DNA from: DATKGQ01 sp035510715 | GTDB lineage: Bacteria; Patescibacteriota; Saccharimonadia; Saccharimonadales; UBA4665 | Assembly (NCBI GenBank): GCA_035510715.1 | Contig: DATKGQ010000035.1 | Span: 1 to 16,712, forward strand | Reading direction: 5' to 3' | DNA length: 16,712 bases | Shown here: positions 7,585 to 14,774 of the stretch, in pieces | Numbering within the stretch: position 1 is the stretch's first letter | How the letters are laid out: every line of letters begins with the position of its first letter | Program-made: the position numbers and the translations under genes | Notes under the pieces: model-generated | Databases searched by the model: none | Told to the model about the DNA's origin: nothing | Seen by the model: the letters and a program-made list of their open reading frames with translations, nothing else

Positions 7585-7938
7585 GTGACAAAGATTCTCA
7601 TTACCCTTTACATAGTTACCACCTCACTCGCTTTGATTTTACTCAAACAGGGTTCTAAAACTGGGGCGCTAGTAGCTTACATCGGCAATAAACTGCACTT
7701 TAATTTCAACGCATTTACTCTGTCGGGGATTGCTTTATATGGCATCAGTTTTGCTGTTTATACTTACTTAATTTCAAGATATGAGTTAGGGTATATTATC
7801 CCCTTGACGGCCGCCTTCGTATACTTAGTAATATTTACGGCGTCTTTCTTTGTCTTTAAAGAGTCCTTTACTGCCACAAAAATAATTGGGATAGCATTGA
7901 TCATACTGGGTCTAACTTTTTTGAACCTAAAAAAATAA
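7585..7938 (+). CDS. Small four-helix transporter-like membrane protein (SMR/EamA superfamily)
   Basis: A 117-residue protein with four hydrophobic segments at about residues 3-20, 44-63, 67-90 and 98-115, the size and pattern of small multidrug-resistance proteins and of ArnE/ArnF-like lipid-sugar flippase subunits. The segment FAVYTYLISRYELGYIIPLTAA and the last helix ending IALIILGLTFLNLKK are typical of the superfamily. There is no SD; the start is GTG, with a -10-like box six bases upstream. In a glycan locus beside DUF2142, a role in moving undecaprenyl-linked sugars across the membrane is plausible but inferred; drug export is the alternative. A decayed relative of its C-terminal half lies at 8808-8921, showing that this gene and its convergent DUF2142 neighbour were once duplicated together. 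Confidence 0.75.
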   Translation: MTKILITLYIVTTSLALILLKQGSKTGALVAYIGNKLHFNFNAFTLSGIALYGISFAVYTYLISRYELGYIIPLTAAFVYLVIFTASFFVFKESFTATKIIGIALIILGLTFLNLKK

Positions 7939-7964
7939 ACTTAAACAACCCTAGGTGTTAAAGT
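7939..7964 (-). terminator. Hairpin plus T-run after the truncated DUF2142 gene
   Basis: Imperfect inverted repeat: arms ACTTAAACA and TGTTAAAGT pair except for one central mismatch. On the minus strand the arms are followed by TTTATTTTTTT, the form of a Rho-independent terminator. It fills the 19-base gap between two convergent stops. On the plus strand no T-run follows. Confidence 0.42.
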
Positions 7965-8815
7965 GGCAGGTATGTGATTTTATAATACCAAGCAACAGAT
8001 ATTATCAGACATATTATGACGCTAGCGGGAAAAAGTAAAGTTGCCCATTTCTTGGACATATTCATCTTTATGGGGATTATATAACTCAAACCATACATGA
8101 AAAACGGTAGCACAGGTAGAAAATAGCGCCCTTGCACGCCGCCAATCGTCGACGAACCTACGGAATTATAAGCAAGATACAAAGCTGTAACTATGCTCCC
8201 AGCACATAAAATAGCAACCCCTAAAAATATGCTCCCTTTTTTATAATCTTGAGATAGAGTGGTTTTTACTTTAGATTTATATATAGTTGCCCAAGAAAGT
8301 ATTATCGCAAGATAGCCAATAACAACTGCTGGGAGAACCACAAAGTTATATCCCAACAGACTAATTATCCCATTAAACCAAGAATTCTCTAGAGCACTTT
8401 TCAGTGTTATATATAAAAACCTAAAAGGATTCAGAAGAACATTTTTTAATTGAGCGGACTCGCTAATTACAATCGATGGGCCTCTCTGGAGATGTGCGGC
8501 TGCTGTAGTAATATTATTAACTTCATAATTCCAGAGTAGCGCGGTCAAAATTAACAAAAAAGGAAGAACAAAACGGACATACAATTTTTGGGTTTGGGTC
8601 GGTAATTTGCCGGGGATAAAACAAATAGCTATTGCCAATAAGAGATACTCGGGCTTACTTAGAGTGAGGGCAAGTGCCGTTACAGTCAAAAGTCCTAGCT
8701 GGGGTAACCTTAATTGATTTTTTTGACCCCATACCACGACCAATTGTGCGAATAACAATATGCTCATGGCTATGACAAAAGGATCGGAATTTGGGGAGGT
8801 TGACAATATAGTCAT
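7958..8815 (-). CDS. N-terminally truncated DUF2142 membrane protein, probable decaying paralogue
   Basis: The 285 residues align along their whole length with residues 188-470 of the DUF2142 protein at 8981-10393. Roughly half the residues are identical by eye, including LTLSKP, KLYVRF, LLGYNF, SYLAI/GYLAI, GVQGRYFLP and WYYKITY. At DNA level the two share an exact 17-base match near their 3' ends (7977-7993 and 8994-9010). The N-terminal 187 residues, including the first membrane helix and the conserved acidic DE..H segment just outside it, are missing. The homology ends at the ATG, where a remnant of the small transporter begins on the other strand. The frame is nevertheless open over 285 codons, so truncation was recent or the product is still made. 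There is no convincing promoter or SD. It probably does not work as a complete transferase-like protein. Confidence 0.72.
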   Translation of the reverse strand: MTILSTSPNSDPFVIAMSILLFAQLVVVWGQKNQLRLPQLGLLTVTALALTLSKPEYLLLAIAICFIPGKLPTQTQKLYVRFVLPFLLILTALLWNYEVNNITTAAAHLQRGPSIVISESAQLKNVLLNPFRFLYITLKSALENSWFNGIISLLGYNFVVLPAVVIGYLAIILSWATIYKSKVKTTLSQDYKKGSIFLGVAILCAGSIVTALYLAYNSVGSSTIGGVQGRYFLPVLPFFMYGLSYIIPIKMNMSKKWATLLFPASVIICLIISVAWYYKITYLPL

Positions 8816-8921
8816 ATTTGCAGCTTCTTTTGTTGTTTTTAAAGAGGCCTATACGGTTACAAAGCTAGTCGGAATAGCACTTATAATAGCCAGTCTGGTC
8901 TTTCTCAACCTCAAGGGATAA
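8808..8921 (+). pseudogene. C-terminal remnant of a second small SMR/EamA-like transporter gene
   Basis: Reading plus-strand codons from 8808 gives IVIFAASFVVFKEAY followed by VTKLVGIALIIASLVFLNLKG and a TAA at 8919-8921. This aligns without gaps to the last 36 or so residues of the transporter at 7585-7938 (LVIFTASFFVFKESF through GLTFLNLKK), with about two thirds identity. Only the final third of the gene is left; upstream the frame runs into antisense sequence of the truncated DUF2142 gene. An in-frame ATG at 8772 would give 49 codons but encodes no transporter sequence before residue 13. It lies in the same relation to the DUF2142 gene at 8981 as the intact pair upstream. Confidence 0.75.
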
Positions 8922-8980
8922 CAACATTTTATTAAATTCCATGATCGGAGTGCGAAAATTTGGTGAACTAGCCAAGAAAA

Positions 8981-10393
8981 TCATCCGTACGTAATTTTAT
9001 AATACCAAGCTAAAGAAAAGGCCAAGCATACTATAAGGCTGCAGGAAAGCAGACCTTTCATCCATCTCTCTGACATAGAAGTGCGTATTGGCAGAATTTG
9101 GCTCAGACCATACAGCATAAAAGGTAATATGGGCAAGAAATAACGGCCCTGCACGCCATCTATTATATAGGCTCCTATGGTATTGTAGGTAAGGTAGAGT
9201 GTCGTAATAATACTGAGTCCGGCTAAAACGGCTACACAACCAAAAACTATTCCCTGGCGAACATTTTCTACCGAGCTTTTGATACCGTCTTTATAAAAAG
9301 CCGCCCAGGAAAGTACTATTGCTAAATAGCTAATAATGAAAGTGGGTAGGCTTACAAAATTATATCCAAGCACACCGAAGACACCTTTATCCCAAAAATC
9401 TGAGGACAAGGACTTGACAATTAAGTAGGCAAAGTTCAATGGGTGGAGAATAATGTGTTTAAGTTGTACTGAGGCACTGATGTGAAATACTGGGCTATCT
9501 AATCTATGAGAGCTGACCGTCATCACATTATTGATCTCGTGGTTCCAAAACAGTGCCACCAGGGTAATTAAAATTGGTAGGAGAAAACGAACATATAGTT
9601 TTCGCCTCTGCCCAAGTAACCTTACTGGTAAAAAACATATAGCTAACACTAGAATGAAGTAGTTTGGTTTACTTAAGGTAAGCCCCATGGCTGTTAAGGT
9701 AAGCCACGCAAGTTGACGGTTATTTAGCTCCTTCTTCTGAGTCCAAATCACTATTAACTGAGCGAACAGCATTATACTTAATCCTATGGCAAGAGAGTCA
9801 ACGTTAATAATTGATGCCTGGAAGATAGACATGGGCAAAAGAGCAACAACAAATACAAGCCATCTTGAACGGTGGTTTCTTAACAAATATAGAGCCCCGC
9901 TTACTATAGCTACGTAGGCAAATAACGTAGCTAAACGAGCACCAACTAATACGCTCCCTACCGTAGGGTCAATAGCTCTCGATATTACAATACCGAGAGC
10001 TGGAGCAAGGTAAGCTAAAGGAGAATATACGCCTGATCCCGTAAAATCACGGGTTTGAACCTTGCCACTCAGTTTGGTAGCATCCAGCCGGTTATAAATA
10101 TTAAGCTGCCTACTATTTACTTCACCTACATTGCCTTTAATAGCCAAAAGGTCAGACTTAACATCATTATTGAGCACAACAATTCCTGTTGGTAAATATC
10201 CCCCATATAATCCTGTTGGTAATTTTTTTTCCAACAGAACACCGGTGGATATTTGATAGGCTCGATCAAAATGTACGTCCTCATCAACACCCCAGTACGG
10301 TGGGATAACAAAAATGAATGCCAGTCCAAAAACAAGGGCAATAATTACAAATAAAATATGGGTCTGAAAAATTCTATGCAATTTTTTTCTCAT
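8981..10393 (-). CDS. DUF2142 family polytopic membrane protein
   Basis: A 470-residue protein with many hydrophobic segments: one N-terminal helix at about residues 11-30, an extracytoplasmic region from about 31 to 120, then roughly nine to ten more helices. The family signature PPYWGVDEDVHFDRAYQ (31-47) follows the first helix, and GVQGRYFLPILPF lies in the last third. An acidic motif just after helix 1 in a multi-helix protein resembles GT-C glycosyltransferases, which use polyprenyl-phosphate sugars; DUF2142 genes are frequent in surface-polysaccharide loci. A sugar-transferring role is therefore inferred, not shown. The ATG at 10393 has no clear SD. The gene diverges from the secreted-protein operon across a 93-base region carrying an inverted repeat. 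A shorter paralogue is at 7958-8815. Confidence 0.85.
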   Translation of the reverse strand: MRKKLHRIFQTHILFVIIALVFGLAFIFVIPPYWGVDEDVHFDRAYQISTGVLLEKKLPTGLYGGYLPTGIVVLNNDVKSDLLAIKGNVGEVNSRQLNIYNRLDATKLSGKVQTRDFTGSGVYSPLAYLAPALGIVISRAIDPTVGSVLVGARLATLFAYVAIVSGALYLLRNHRSRWLVFVVALLPMSIFQASIINVDSLAIGLSIMLFAQLIVIWTQKKELNNRQLAWLTLTAMGLTLSKPNYFILVLAICFLPVRLLGQRRKLYVRFLLPILITLVALFWNHEINNVMTVSSHRLDSPVFHISASVQLKHIILHPLNFAYLIVKSLSSDFWDKGVFGVLGYNFVSLPTFIISYLAIVLSWAAFYKDGIKSSVENVRQGIVFGCVAVLAGLSIITTLYLTYNTIGAYIIDGVQGRYFLPILPFMLYGLSQILPIRTSMSERWMKGLLSCSLIVCLAFSLAWYYKITYG

Positions 10394-10425
10394 TTATTTC
10401 ATGGGTAGCCGAAGTATGTTTAATA

Positions 10426-10454
10426 TTGATGTCTACTTGTATAAATGCTAAAAT
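10426..10454 (+). promoter_or_regulatory. Promoter of the secreted-protein operon
   Basis: A -35-like TTGATG (10426-10431), a 17-base spacer, and -10 TAAAAT (10449-10454) preceded by TGC, giving an extended -10. Start would be near 10461, inside the inverted repeat. This is the best-formed promoter in the window by eye. Confidence 0.55.
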
Positions 10455-10477
10455 TAGTACACTTAAAAGTATACTAA
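10454..10477 (+). promoter_or_regulatory. Inverted repeat between -10 box and start codon, candidate operator
   Basis: Arms TTAGTACACT (10454-10463) and AGTATACTAA (10468-10477) are inverted repeats with one mismatch, separated by TAAA. The site overlaps the predicted transcription start and ends nine bases before the ATG at 10487. The position fits a repressor operator; in RNA it would be a start-proximal hairpin. The TATACT in the right arm could also act as a second -10 box. Confidence 0.45.
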
Positions 10478-10480
10478 AAT
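10475..10480 (+). promoter_or_regulatory. Alternative -10 box for a leaderless message
   Basis: TAAAAT is followed by six bases (AAACAT) and the ATG at 10487. The gene has no Shine-Dalgarno site. Competes with the upstream extended -10 promoter; only start-site mapping can choose. Confidence 0.35.
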
Positions 10481-10486
10481 AAACAT

Positions 10487-11068
10487 ATGAGTCATAGAAA
10501 ATTCCCTTCTAAATTTCCCTTGGTCGCGCTTGCAGGTTTAATTGTTGTTGGTGGAATCGGCGCCGTCTTAGTGACAACCGGCACTATACATCTACTGGAT
10601 CAAAAAAAAGCTCCTAACTCAAGCTCGGTTGAATCCCATAACCGTACCAATAGCCTGGGACCCGCATCCCCAACTAAGGTATCTTCGGCTCCATCGTCAG
10701 AAGCCACTACCCCCAGTAGCTTAACTCCAGGAAATTATACGTCTTCGACAGTAAGTTTGTCGGCACCATCAGGGGCTTTTGTGAGTTTTCACGATCCCAA
10801 CCTTAGTGGTTCACCCGCCCCGAACCAATTGCAGTCTTCATGCTCAAGTACACCAGGGGCCACCTGTACAATCAAATTTACTAGTAGCAATGGAGTCACC
10901 AAATCGCTCCCGAGCCAACTAATTGGCAGTTCTGGAGCTACTACTTGGGCATGGCAGTTACAAGAACTTGGACTCACCCAGGGCACCTGGCAAATAACGG
11001 CCACAGCTACACTTAACAGCCAAAGTAGGTCTACTAATGATACCCTTGGGTTAAACGTTCAGCCGTGA
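10487..11068 (+). CDS. Membrane-anchored extracytoplasmic protein with Ser/Thr-rich linker and Ig-like domain
   Basis: I do not recognise a named family. The 193 residues divide clearly. A short basic cytoplasmic head is followed by one hydrophobic helix at about 11-36 (anchor or uncleaved signal), then a Ser/Thr/Pro/Asn-rich low-complexity linker at about 43-85. A beta-rich domain follows at about 86-193, with alternating patterns such as STVSLSAPSGAFVSF, CTIKFTSSNG, TTWAWQLQEL and GTWQITATATLNSQS, and a final LGLNV strand, like bacterial Ig-like folds. Cys119 and Cys127 could form an extracellular disulphide. The linker is suited to O-glycosylation or to crossing the wall. The stop overlaps the GTG of the next gene (GTGA), so the two are co-translated and probably act together at the surface. 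Confidence 0.7.
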   Translation: MSHRKFPSKFPLVALAGLIVVGGIGAVLVTTGTIHLLDQKKAPNSSSVESHNRTNSLGPASPTKVSSAPSSEATTPSSLTPGNYTSSTVSLSAPSGAFVSFHDPNLSGSPAPNQLQSSCSSTPGATCTIKFTSSNGVTKSLPSQLIGSSGATTWAWQLQELGLTQGTWQITATATLNSQSRSTNDTLGLNVQP

Positions 11069-13467
11069 AAAAAATTTGTTTATATCTATTCTTATTAATT
11101 GGCTTGTCCATCGGTATATTTGCCTTATTCCACACATCTTATGCTTTGGCGAATTTTAACTCATCAGAACTTATCGATGATTACGTTTTCGAGAATACAA
11201 CAACCATGAGTGCTTCTCAGATAGATACGTTTCTAAATAGCTTCTCAGGCAGTTGTATTAGTACCAAAAATGGTTTTTCAACACCCGATCCGACTGGGTG
11301 GTCTGCAAGTGTTAGTACTAACCACGGATATACTTTCGGGGCGAATGTTTCTGCCGGGCAAGCTATATATGACGCTTCTCAAATTTATCATGTGAACCCT
11401 CAGGTTATTTTAACAACTATGCAAAAAGAGCAAAGTATAATAACTGGTTCAGCTGGTTGTCATTTTACAAATCCCTCACCCGGCATGGCTTGTACATATT
11501 CAGGTGGTGGTTGTGTTTTTATCGGCATGAGCTATGCGTGCCCCGGCGGCTGCAACTACTCATATAACGGCTTTAGTTTACAGCTAATAGCTGGTGCTTG
11601 GCTGTTACGTTTCGCCGAACAACGTGCTTATGGTAACCTTACCAGCTACGCTGGACATGATCCGGGAGATGAAAATATTTACTATAGTGGACCACTTGCG
11701 GCAACCGGCTGGGTACTAAGAGAAGCCTCATCAGAAACTTGTCCTTATCCCAGTAGTAGCAATAATACTAATTCATACTGTGTCTATTCCGATGCGACAT
11801 ATACACCGGGAGATTATTCTACTATAACTATTGACAACGGATCTACCGCTGCTCTTTATTACTACACGCCCTTTGTTTCTGGGAATGAGAATTTTGTAAA
11901 CATATTTAACCGATGGTTTGGATCAACTCTATTTCCCGAACCAATAGGTGGAATTCTTTATTATCAGACATCTACGGGCGAAGTTTTCCTAGCCAACACC
12001 GACAATAACACTATTTATTACATTCCAAGTTGGGCGTTACTCCAAGACTATGGCCTTGCCCGTTATCAATTAATGCCAGCTACTGATCAAACGATTGATC
12101 AATATTCTAATGGTGGTACTCTAACAAATTTGGTATGGGATAACTCTGGAGTCTACTTAGTCAATAATGGTATTAAATACCATGTTCCAAGCGCCCAAAT
12201 TTGTACAGACTGGGGATTCGCTTGTTTCAACGATACCTCTACTCTTCAACTTGGAGCCATATTCCAAGAACAATATCTGCAGCAGGGTACCAACTTATAT
12301 AATTTGGCAAGTTATGAGACTGTTTACTACCAAGCACAAAATGGAGAAATTTCGCCGATAGCCAATAATACAACTCTTACGGATCTTGGGTACGCTCCCA
12401 ATCAAGCTCTTTCTCTTTCGAGCTATAACTACTCCTCAATACCATTGGGTCCGTTGATTATTACAACTCCCACGGCAATAGAATTTAATGGTAGTTCTAC
12501 GGTTTACTATTTTGATGGTACTACATATCATATAGTCCCAAGTACTGAGATAGAACAAGATTGGTCTATTGGCTCCAGCAACCCTATTTTTACGCCACCA
12601 GCTTCTGCGAACGATACTATCCCGCCTACAACGGGCTCTAATTTGGCGCAATGGTACACCGCTCCAAATGGCAATGATTATCTGATCAATAACGGCCAAA
12701 TGATTCTGCTAAATTCTAGTCAACAAGAGCTGTGGCCAAGTGCTTTGTATCAGTTTTACGCCACTAGCCTTACTCAAAACCTAGTTCCAGTTACACTTGG
12801 GTCATTCGTCTGGTCAAATCCATACGTTTACGTTTTGTCTGGTGGAGAAAAACATCATGTAACAACCTATAGTGATTATGTTGCTTTAGGAATCACGCCC
12901 CAAAACGTTACCAGTATAAATCCTGATATTATGACTACTGTTACTCAAGGACTTGACGCTCTTGGAAATGGAAAACTTATTGGCATTACTGGTAGTAGCG
13001 AAATTTATGTAGTAAATAACAATCAACTTTTAGGCATTCCAGATCCAGCTACATTTAATTGTTATGGGTTTAATTGGAGTGATATATATCAATATGCCAG
13101 TAACATAACTACTGGCTATCCTATTGGTGGCAACTTACAACTTACCCAGACCCCTGATGGAAATTACAATTATTGTGAGAATGTTTATCACTTAACAATA
13201 ACTCCAAACCAAGCAATAAATTTTGGACTTAATACCAGCCTTGCACAAACAATTAGTAACCAGATAGCTGCTAGCTTTCAACCAGCAATAAATGTCACTA
13301 ACTTCTTTTATGATATAGACAATGGTGAAATATACTATGGATCAGGCGGCGCACTGCATTATGTTAGTAGTTACCAGTCTTATGTAGCATATGGTGGCAA
13401 TCAGACAAATACCAAAATTGTTGACTCGGCTTTTATTAACGACTTTACATTAGCCCAAAATATTTAA
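11065..13467 (+). CDS. Large secreted surface protein: lysozyme-like N-terminal domain plus beta repeats
   Basis: 800 residues with a signal peptide (basic MKK, hydrophobic 4-24, likely cleavage after YALA at 29). Residues about 35-285 look like a lysozyme/lytic-transglycosylase-type domain: ISAGQAIYDAS-like helix at 95-105, then VNPQVILTTMQKEQSII (110-126), where Glu122 is the candidate catalytic acid. The domain is Cys-rich (64, 132, 143, 150, 159, 163, 226, 239) and ends in VNIFNRWFGST. From about 294 to 800 there are diverged repeats of the form 'tyr-tyr, short Gly turn, his-val/ile-pro-ser, helix, Gly', for example at 299-332, 362-385, 478-501, 586-610, 645-668 and 747-777. These resemble cell-wall or sugar-binding repeats, and they are very rich in Asn, Thr, Ser and Tyr. 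There is no sortase motif and no C-terminal membrane helix. The GTG start is coupled to the upstream gene. Likely role: peptidoglycan cleavage or surface attachment; catalysis is unproven. Confidence 0.75.
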   Translation: MKKICLYLFLLIGLSIGIFALFHTSYALANFNSSELIDDYVFENTTTMSASQIDTFLNSFSGSCISTKNGFSTPDPTGWSASVSTNHGYTFGANVSAGQAIYDASQIYHVNPQVILTTMQKEQSIITGSAGCHFTNPSPGMACTYSGGGCVFIGMSYACPGGCNYSYNGFSLQLIAGAWLLRFAEQRAYGNLTSYAGHDPGDENIYYSGPLAATGWVLREASSETCPYPSSSNNTNSYCVYSDATYTPGDYSTITIDNGSTAALYYYTPFVSGNENFVNIFNRWFGSTLFPEPIGGILYYQTSTGEVFLANTDNNTIYYIPSWALLQDYGLARYQLMPATDQTIDQYSNGGTLTNLVWDNSGVYLVNNGIKYHVPSAQICTDWGFACFNDTSTLQLGAIFQEQYLQQGTNLYNLASYETVYYQAQNGEISPIANNTTLTDLGYAPNQALSLSSYNYSSIPLGPLIITTPTAIEFNGSSTVYYFDGTTYHIVPSTEIEQDWSIGSSNPIFTPPASANDTIPPTTGSNLAQWYTAPNGNDYLINNGQMILLNSSQQELWPSALYQFYATSLTQNLVPVTLGSFVWSNPYVYVLSGGEKHHVTTYSDYVALGITPQNVTSINPDIMTTVTQGLDALGNGKLIGITGSSEIYVVNNNQLLGIPDPATFNCYGFNWSDIYQYASNITTGYPIGGNLQLTQTPDGNYNYCENVYHLTITPNQAINFGLNTSLAQTISNQIAASFQPAINVTNFFYDIDNGEIYYGSGGALHYVSSYQSYVAYGGNQTNTKIVDSAFINDFTLAQNI

Positions 13468-13481
13468 ATTCCTTTTGGGCT
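13452..13481. terminator. Hairpin terminator spanning two convergent overlapping stops
   Basis: Perfect arms AGCCCAAAA (13452-13460) and TTTTGGGCT (13473-13481), extendable by one T-A pair, enclose a 12-base loop. On the plus strand TTTATTTC follows. The loop holds both the plus-strand stop (13465-13467) and the minus-strand stop (13464-13466), so each arm is coding sequence of one gene. Probably works for both directions. Confidence 0.6.
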
Positions 13482-14774
13482 ATTTATTTCATTCCAGATC
13501 ATATCTGTTTGCTGGTCCCAGGTATAACCAAGTGATTCTTGGGCATTCGTAACTAGTCTGCTGCGTAGATCTGGGTCATCAATTAACTGACCTATTTTTT
13601 CAGCCATAGATGCAGGCGAAGGCTCAGCCAGTAGACAATTAACGCCATCTTTATGCAACCAGTGGTGGTCTTCGTTCTCGTTCATGACTGTTGCCATTCC
13701 AGAAGCGCTGTATTCCATCATTTGATATGTTGTGTGCTTGTTTAGCATGAATGCAAAACCGATATCACAATTACGATAGAGCTCCGCCACTTCTTCTAGA
13801 TTTTTGATTAATCCTCTGTTGACGATCTTTCCCTTTAAGCCATATGTACTTTCGTCCCACTCTGCTCCGGCAGTTATAACTTCGACTTTATCGCCATATG
13901 TTTTAAGTAGCTGCTTGATAGTTATAATTCCGAGATTAAAGGCGTTCCTAGGATTATTTGGACGGGCATAGAAGAATATCCGAACTTTTTTGTTGTTGCG
14001 GTTTGGGCAAGGATAATAAAGGTCGTGATTGACTGCCGGAATAAAGCTGACGCCTCCCAGCCCATGCTTCTGATTTACGGCCGCAAGTAGCCCCGGAGTA
14101 TTAACGATACCCGAAAACCCAAAACGATAGGTTGATTCGGCTAAGGCATAGGTCGAACCGGCTACATAAAAGAGTGGCTCATAATCTTGAATAAAATAAT
14201 ACTTCCGTTTCGTTTTGTTGTAACGCAACAGAAAGTAAGCCGACACCCAGATAGTACAAAAAGCTATGTCGCTAGGCGGAAGCTTATCGAGATCTTTAAG
14301 TTGATTATCGCTGAACACGATAACTTGGTAGTTTTTCGCCTCTGGGAAAGATTTAGCTACCTCACTTTTTAGCTTGGCGACATCCATTGCCGGATTATCA
14401 TAAATGACAATGGTGTTTTTTACCCCTTCTTTACTGAGTTTCTCAATAAAACGGAAAATGGTCTGAATACCATTAAAGCCAAAATGATCATAATACGGGA
14501 CAAACCAGGTGGCAGTTTTTATGTTGTCTGGTTTTGCCCCGCTACTATTTTTTTTGCTTAGCTCGATATCTCGGCTGGTTATTTCAAATATATCATTGGA
14601 TACAAAATGATATTCTTCGCGTAACTGTTTTTCATCAATTTTCTCTCTGTGAAAAGGCAATCTCCGGGTTATTAAGCGAGCTCGGTACTTTGTTGTGCTT
14701 GGGATCTTCCTTATTACACCGCTCAAGCCTTGATTTCGGTAAACATGCATCGCTTTTTTTACCGCACTACTCAT
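13464..14774 (-). CDS. WsaF-like glycosyltransferase (rhamnosyltransferase, GT4 type)
   Basis: A 436-residue GT-B enzyme most like WsaF, the beta-1,2-rhamnosyltransferase of Geobacillus S-layer glycan synthesis, which uses dTDP-L-rhamnose. The N-terminal domain has ATWFVPYYDHFGFNGIQTIFRF (88-109) and the hallmark KYYFIQDYEPLFY (191-203) followed by STYALAESTYRFGF (207-220). The C-terminal donor domain has RIFFYARPNNPRNAF (265-279), RGLIKNLEEVAELYRNCDIGF (320-340) and MMEYSASGMATVMNEN (352-367), with Glu354 in the donor-binding segment. The rml genes at the left of the window would provide the donor. AGGAG lies five bases before the ATG, inside the end of the upstream gene, which overlaps by eight bases (ATGAGTAG). 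The stop overlaps the convergent secreted-protein gene. Family assignment is firm; linkage and donor are inferred. Confidence 0.87.
   Translation of the reverse strand: MSSAVKKAMHVYRNQGLSGVIRKIPSTTKYRARLITRRLPFHREKIDEKQLREEYHFVSNDIFEITSRDIELSKKNSSGAKPDNIKTATWFVPYYDHFGFNGIQTIFRFIEKLSKEGVKNTIVIYDNPAMDVAKLKSEVAKSFPEAKNYQVIVFSDNQLKDLDKLPPSDIAFCTIWVSAYFLLRYNKTKRKYYFIQDYEPLFYVAGSTYALAESTYRFGFSGIVNTPGLLAAVNQKHGLGGVSFIPAVNHDLYYPCPNRNNKKVRIFFYARPNNPRNAFNLGIITIKQLLKTYGDKVEVITAGAEWDESTYGLKGKIVNRGLIKNLEEVAELYRNCDIGFAFMLNKHTTYQMMEYSASGMATVMNENEDHHWLHKDGVNCLLAEPSPASMAEKIGQLIDDPDLRSRLVTNAQESLGYTWDQQTDMIWNEINSPKGI

Noticed and set aside
8772..8921. A 49-codon plus-strand gene beginning at ATG 8772
   Set aside because: The first 12 codons are antisense DUF2142 sequence, and only the rest matches the small transporter, so it is treated as a remnant rather than a gene.
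11989..13467. DNA-level tandem repeats in the large secreted protein
   Set aside because: The repeats are visible in protein pattern only; I saw no long near-identical DNA units.
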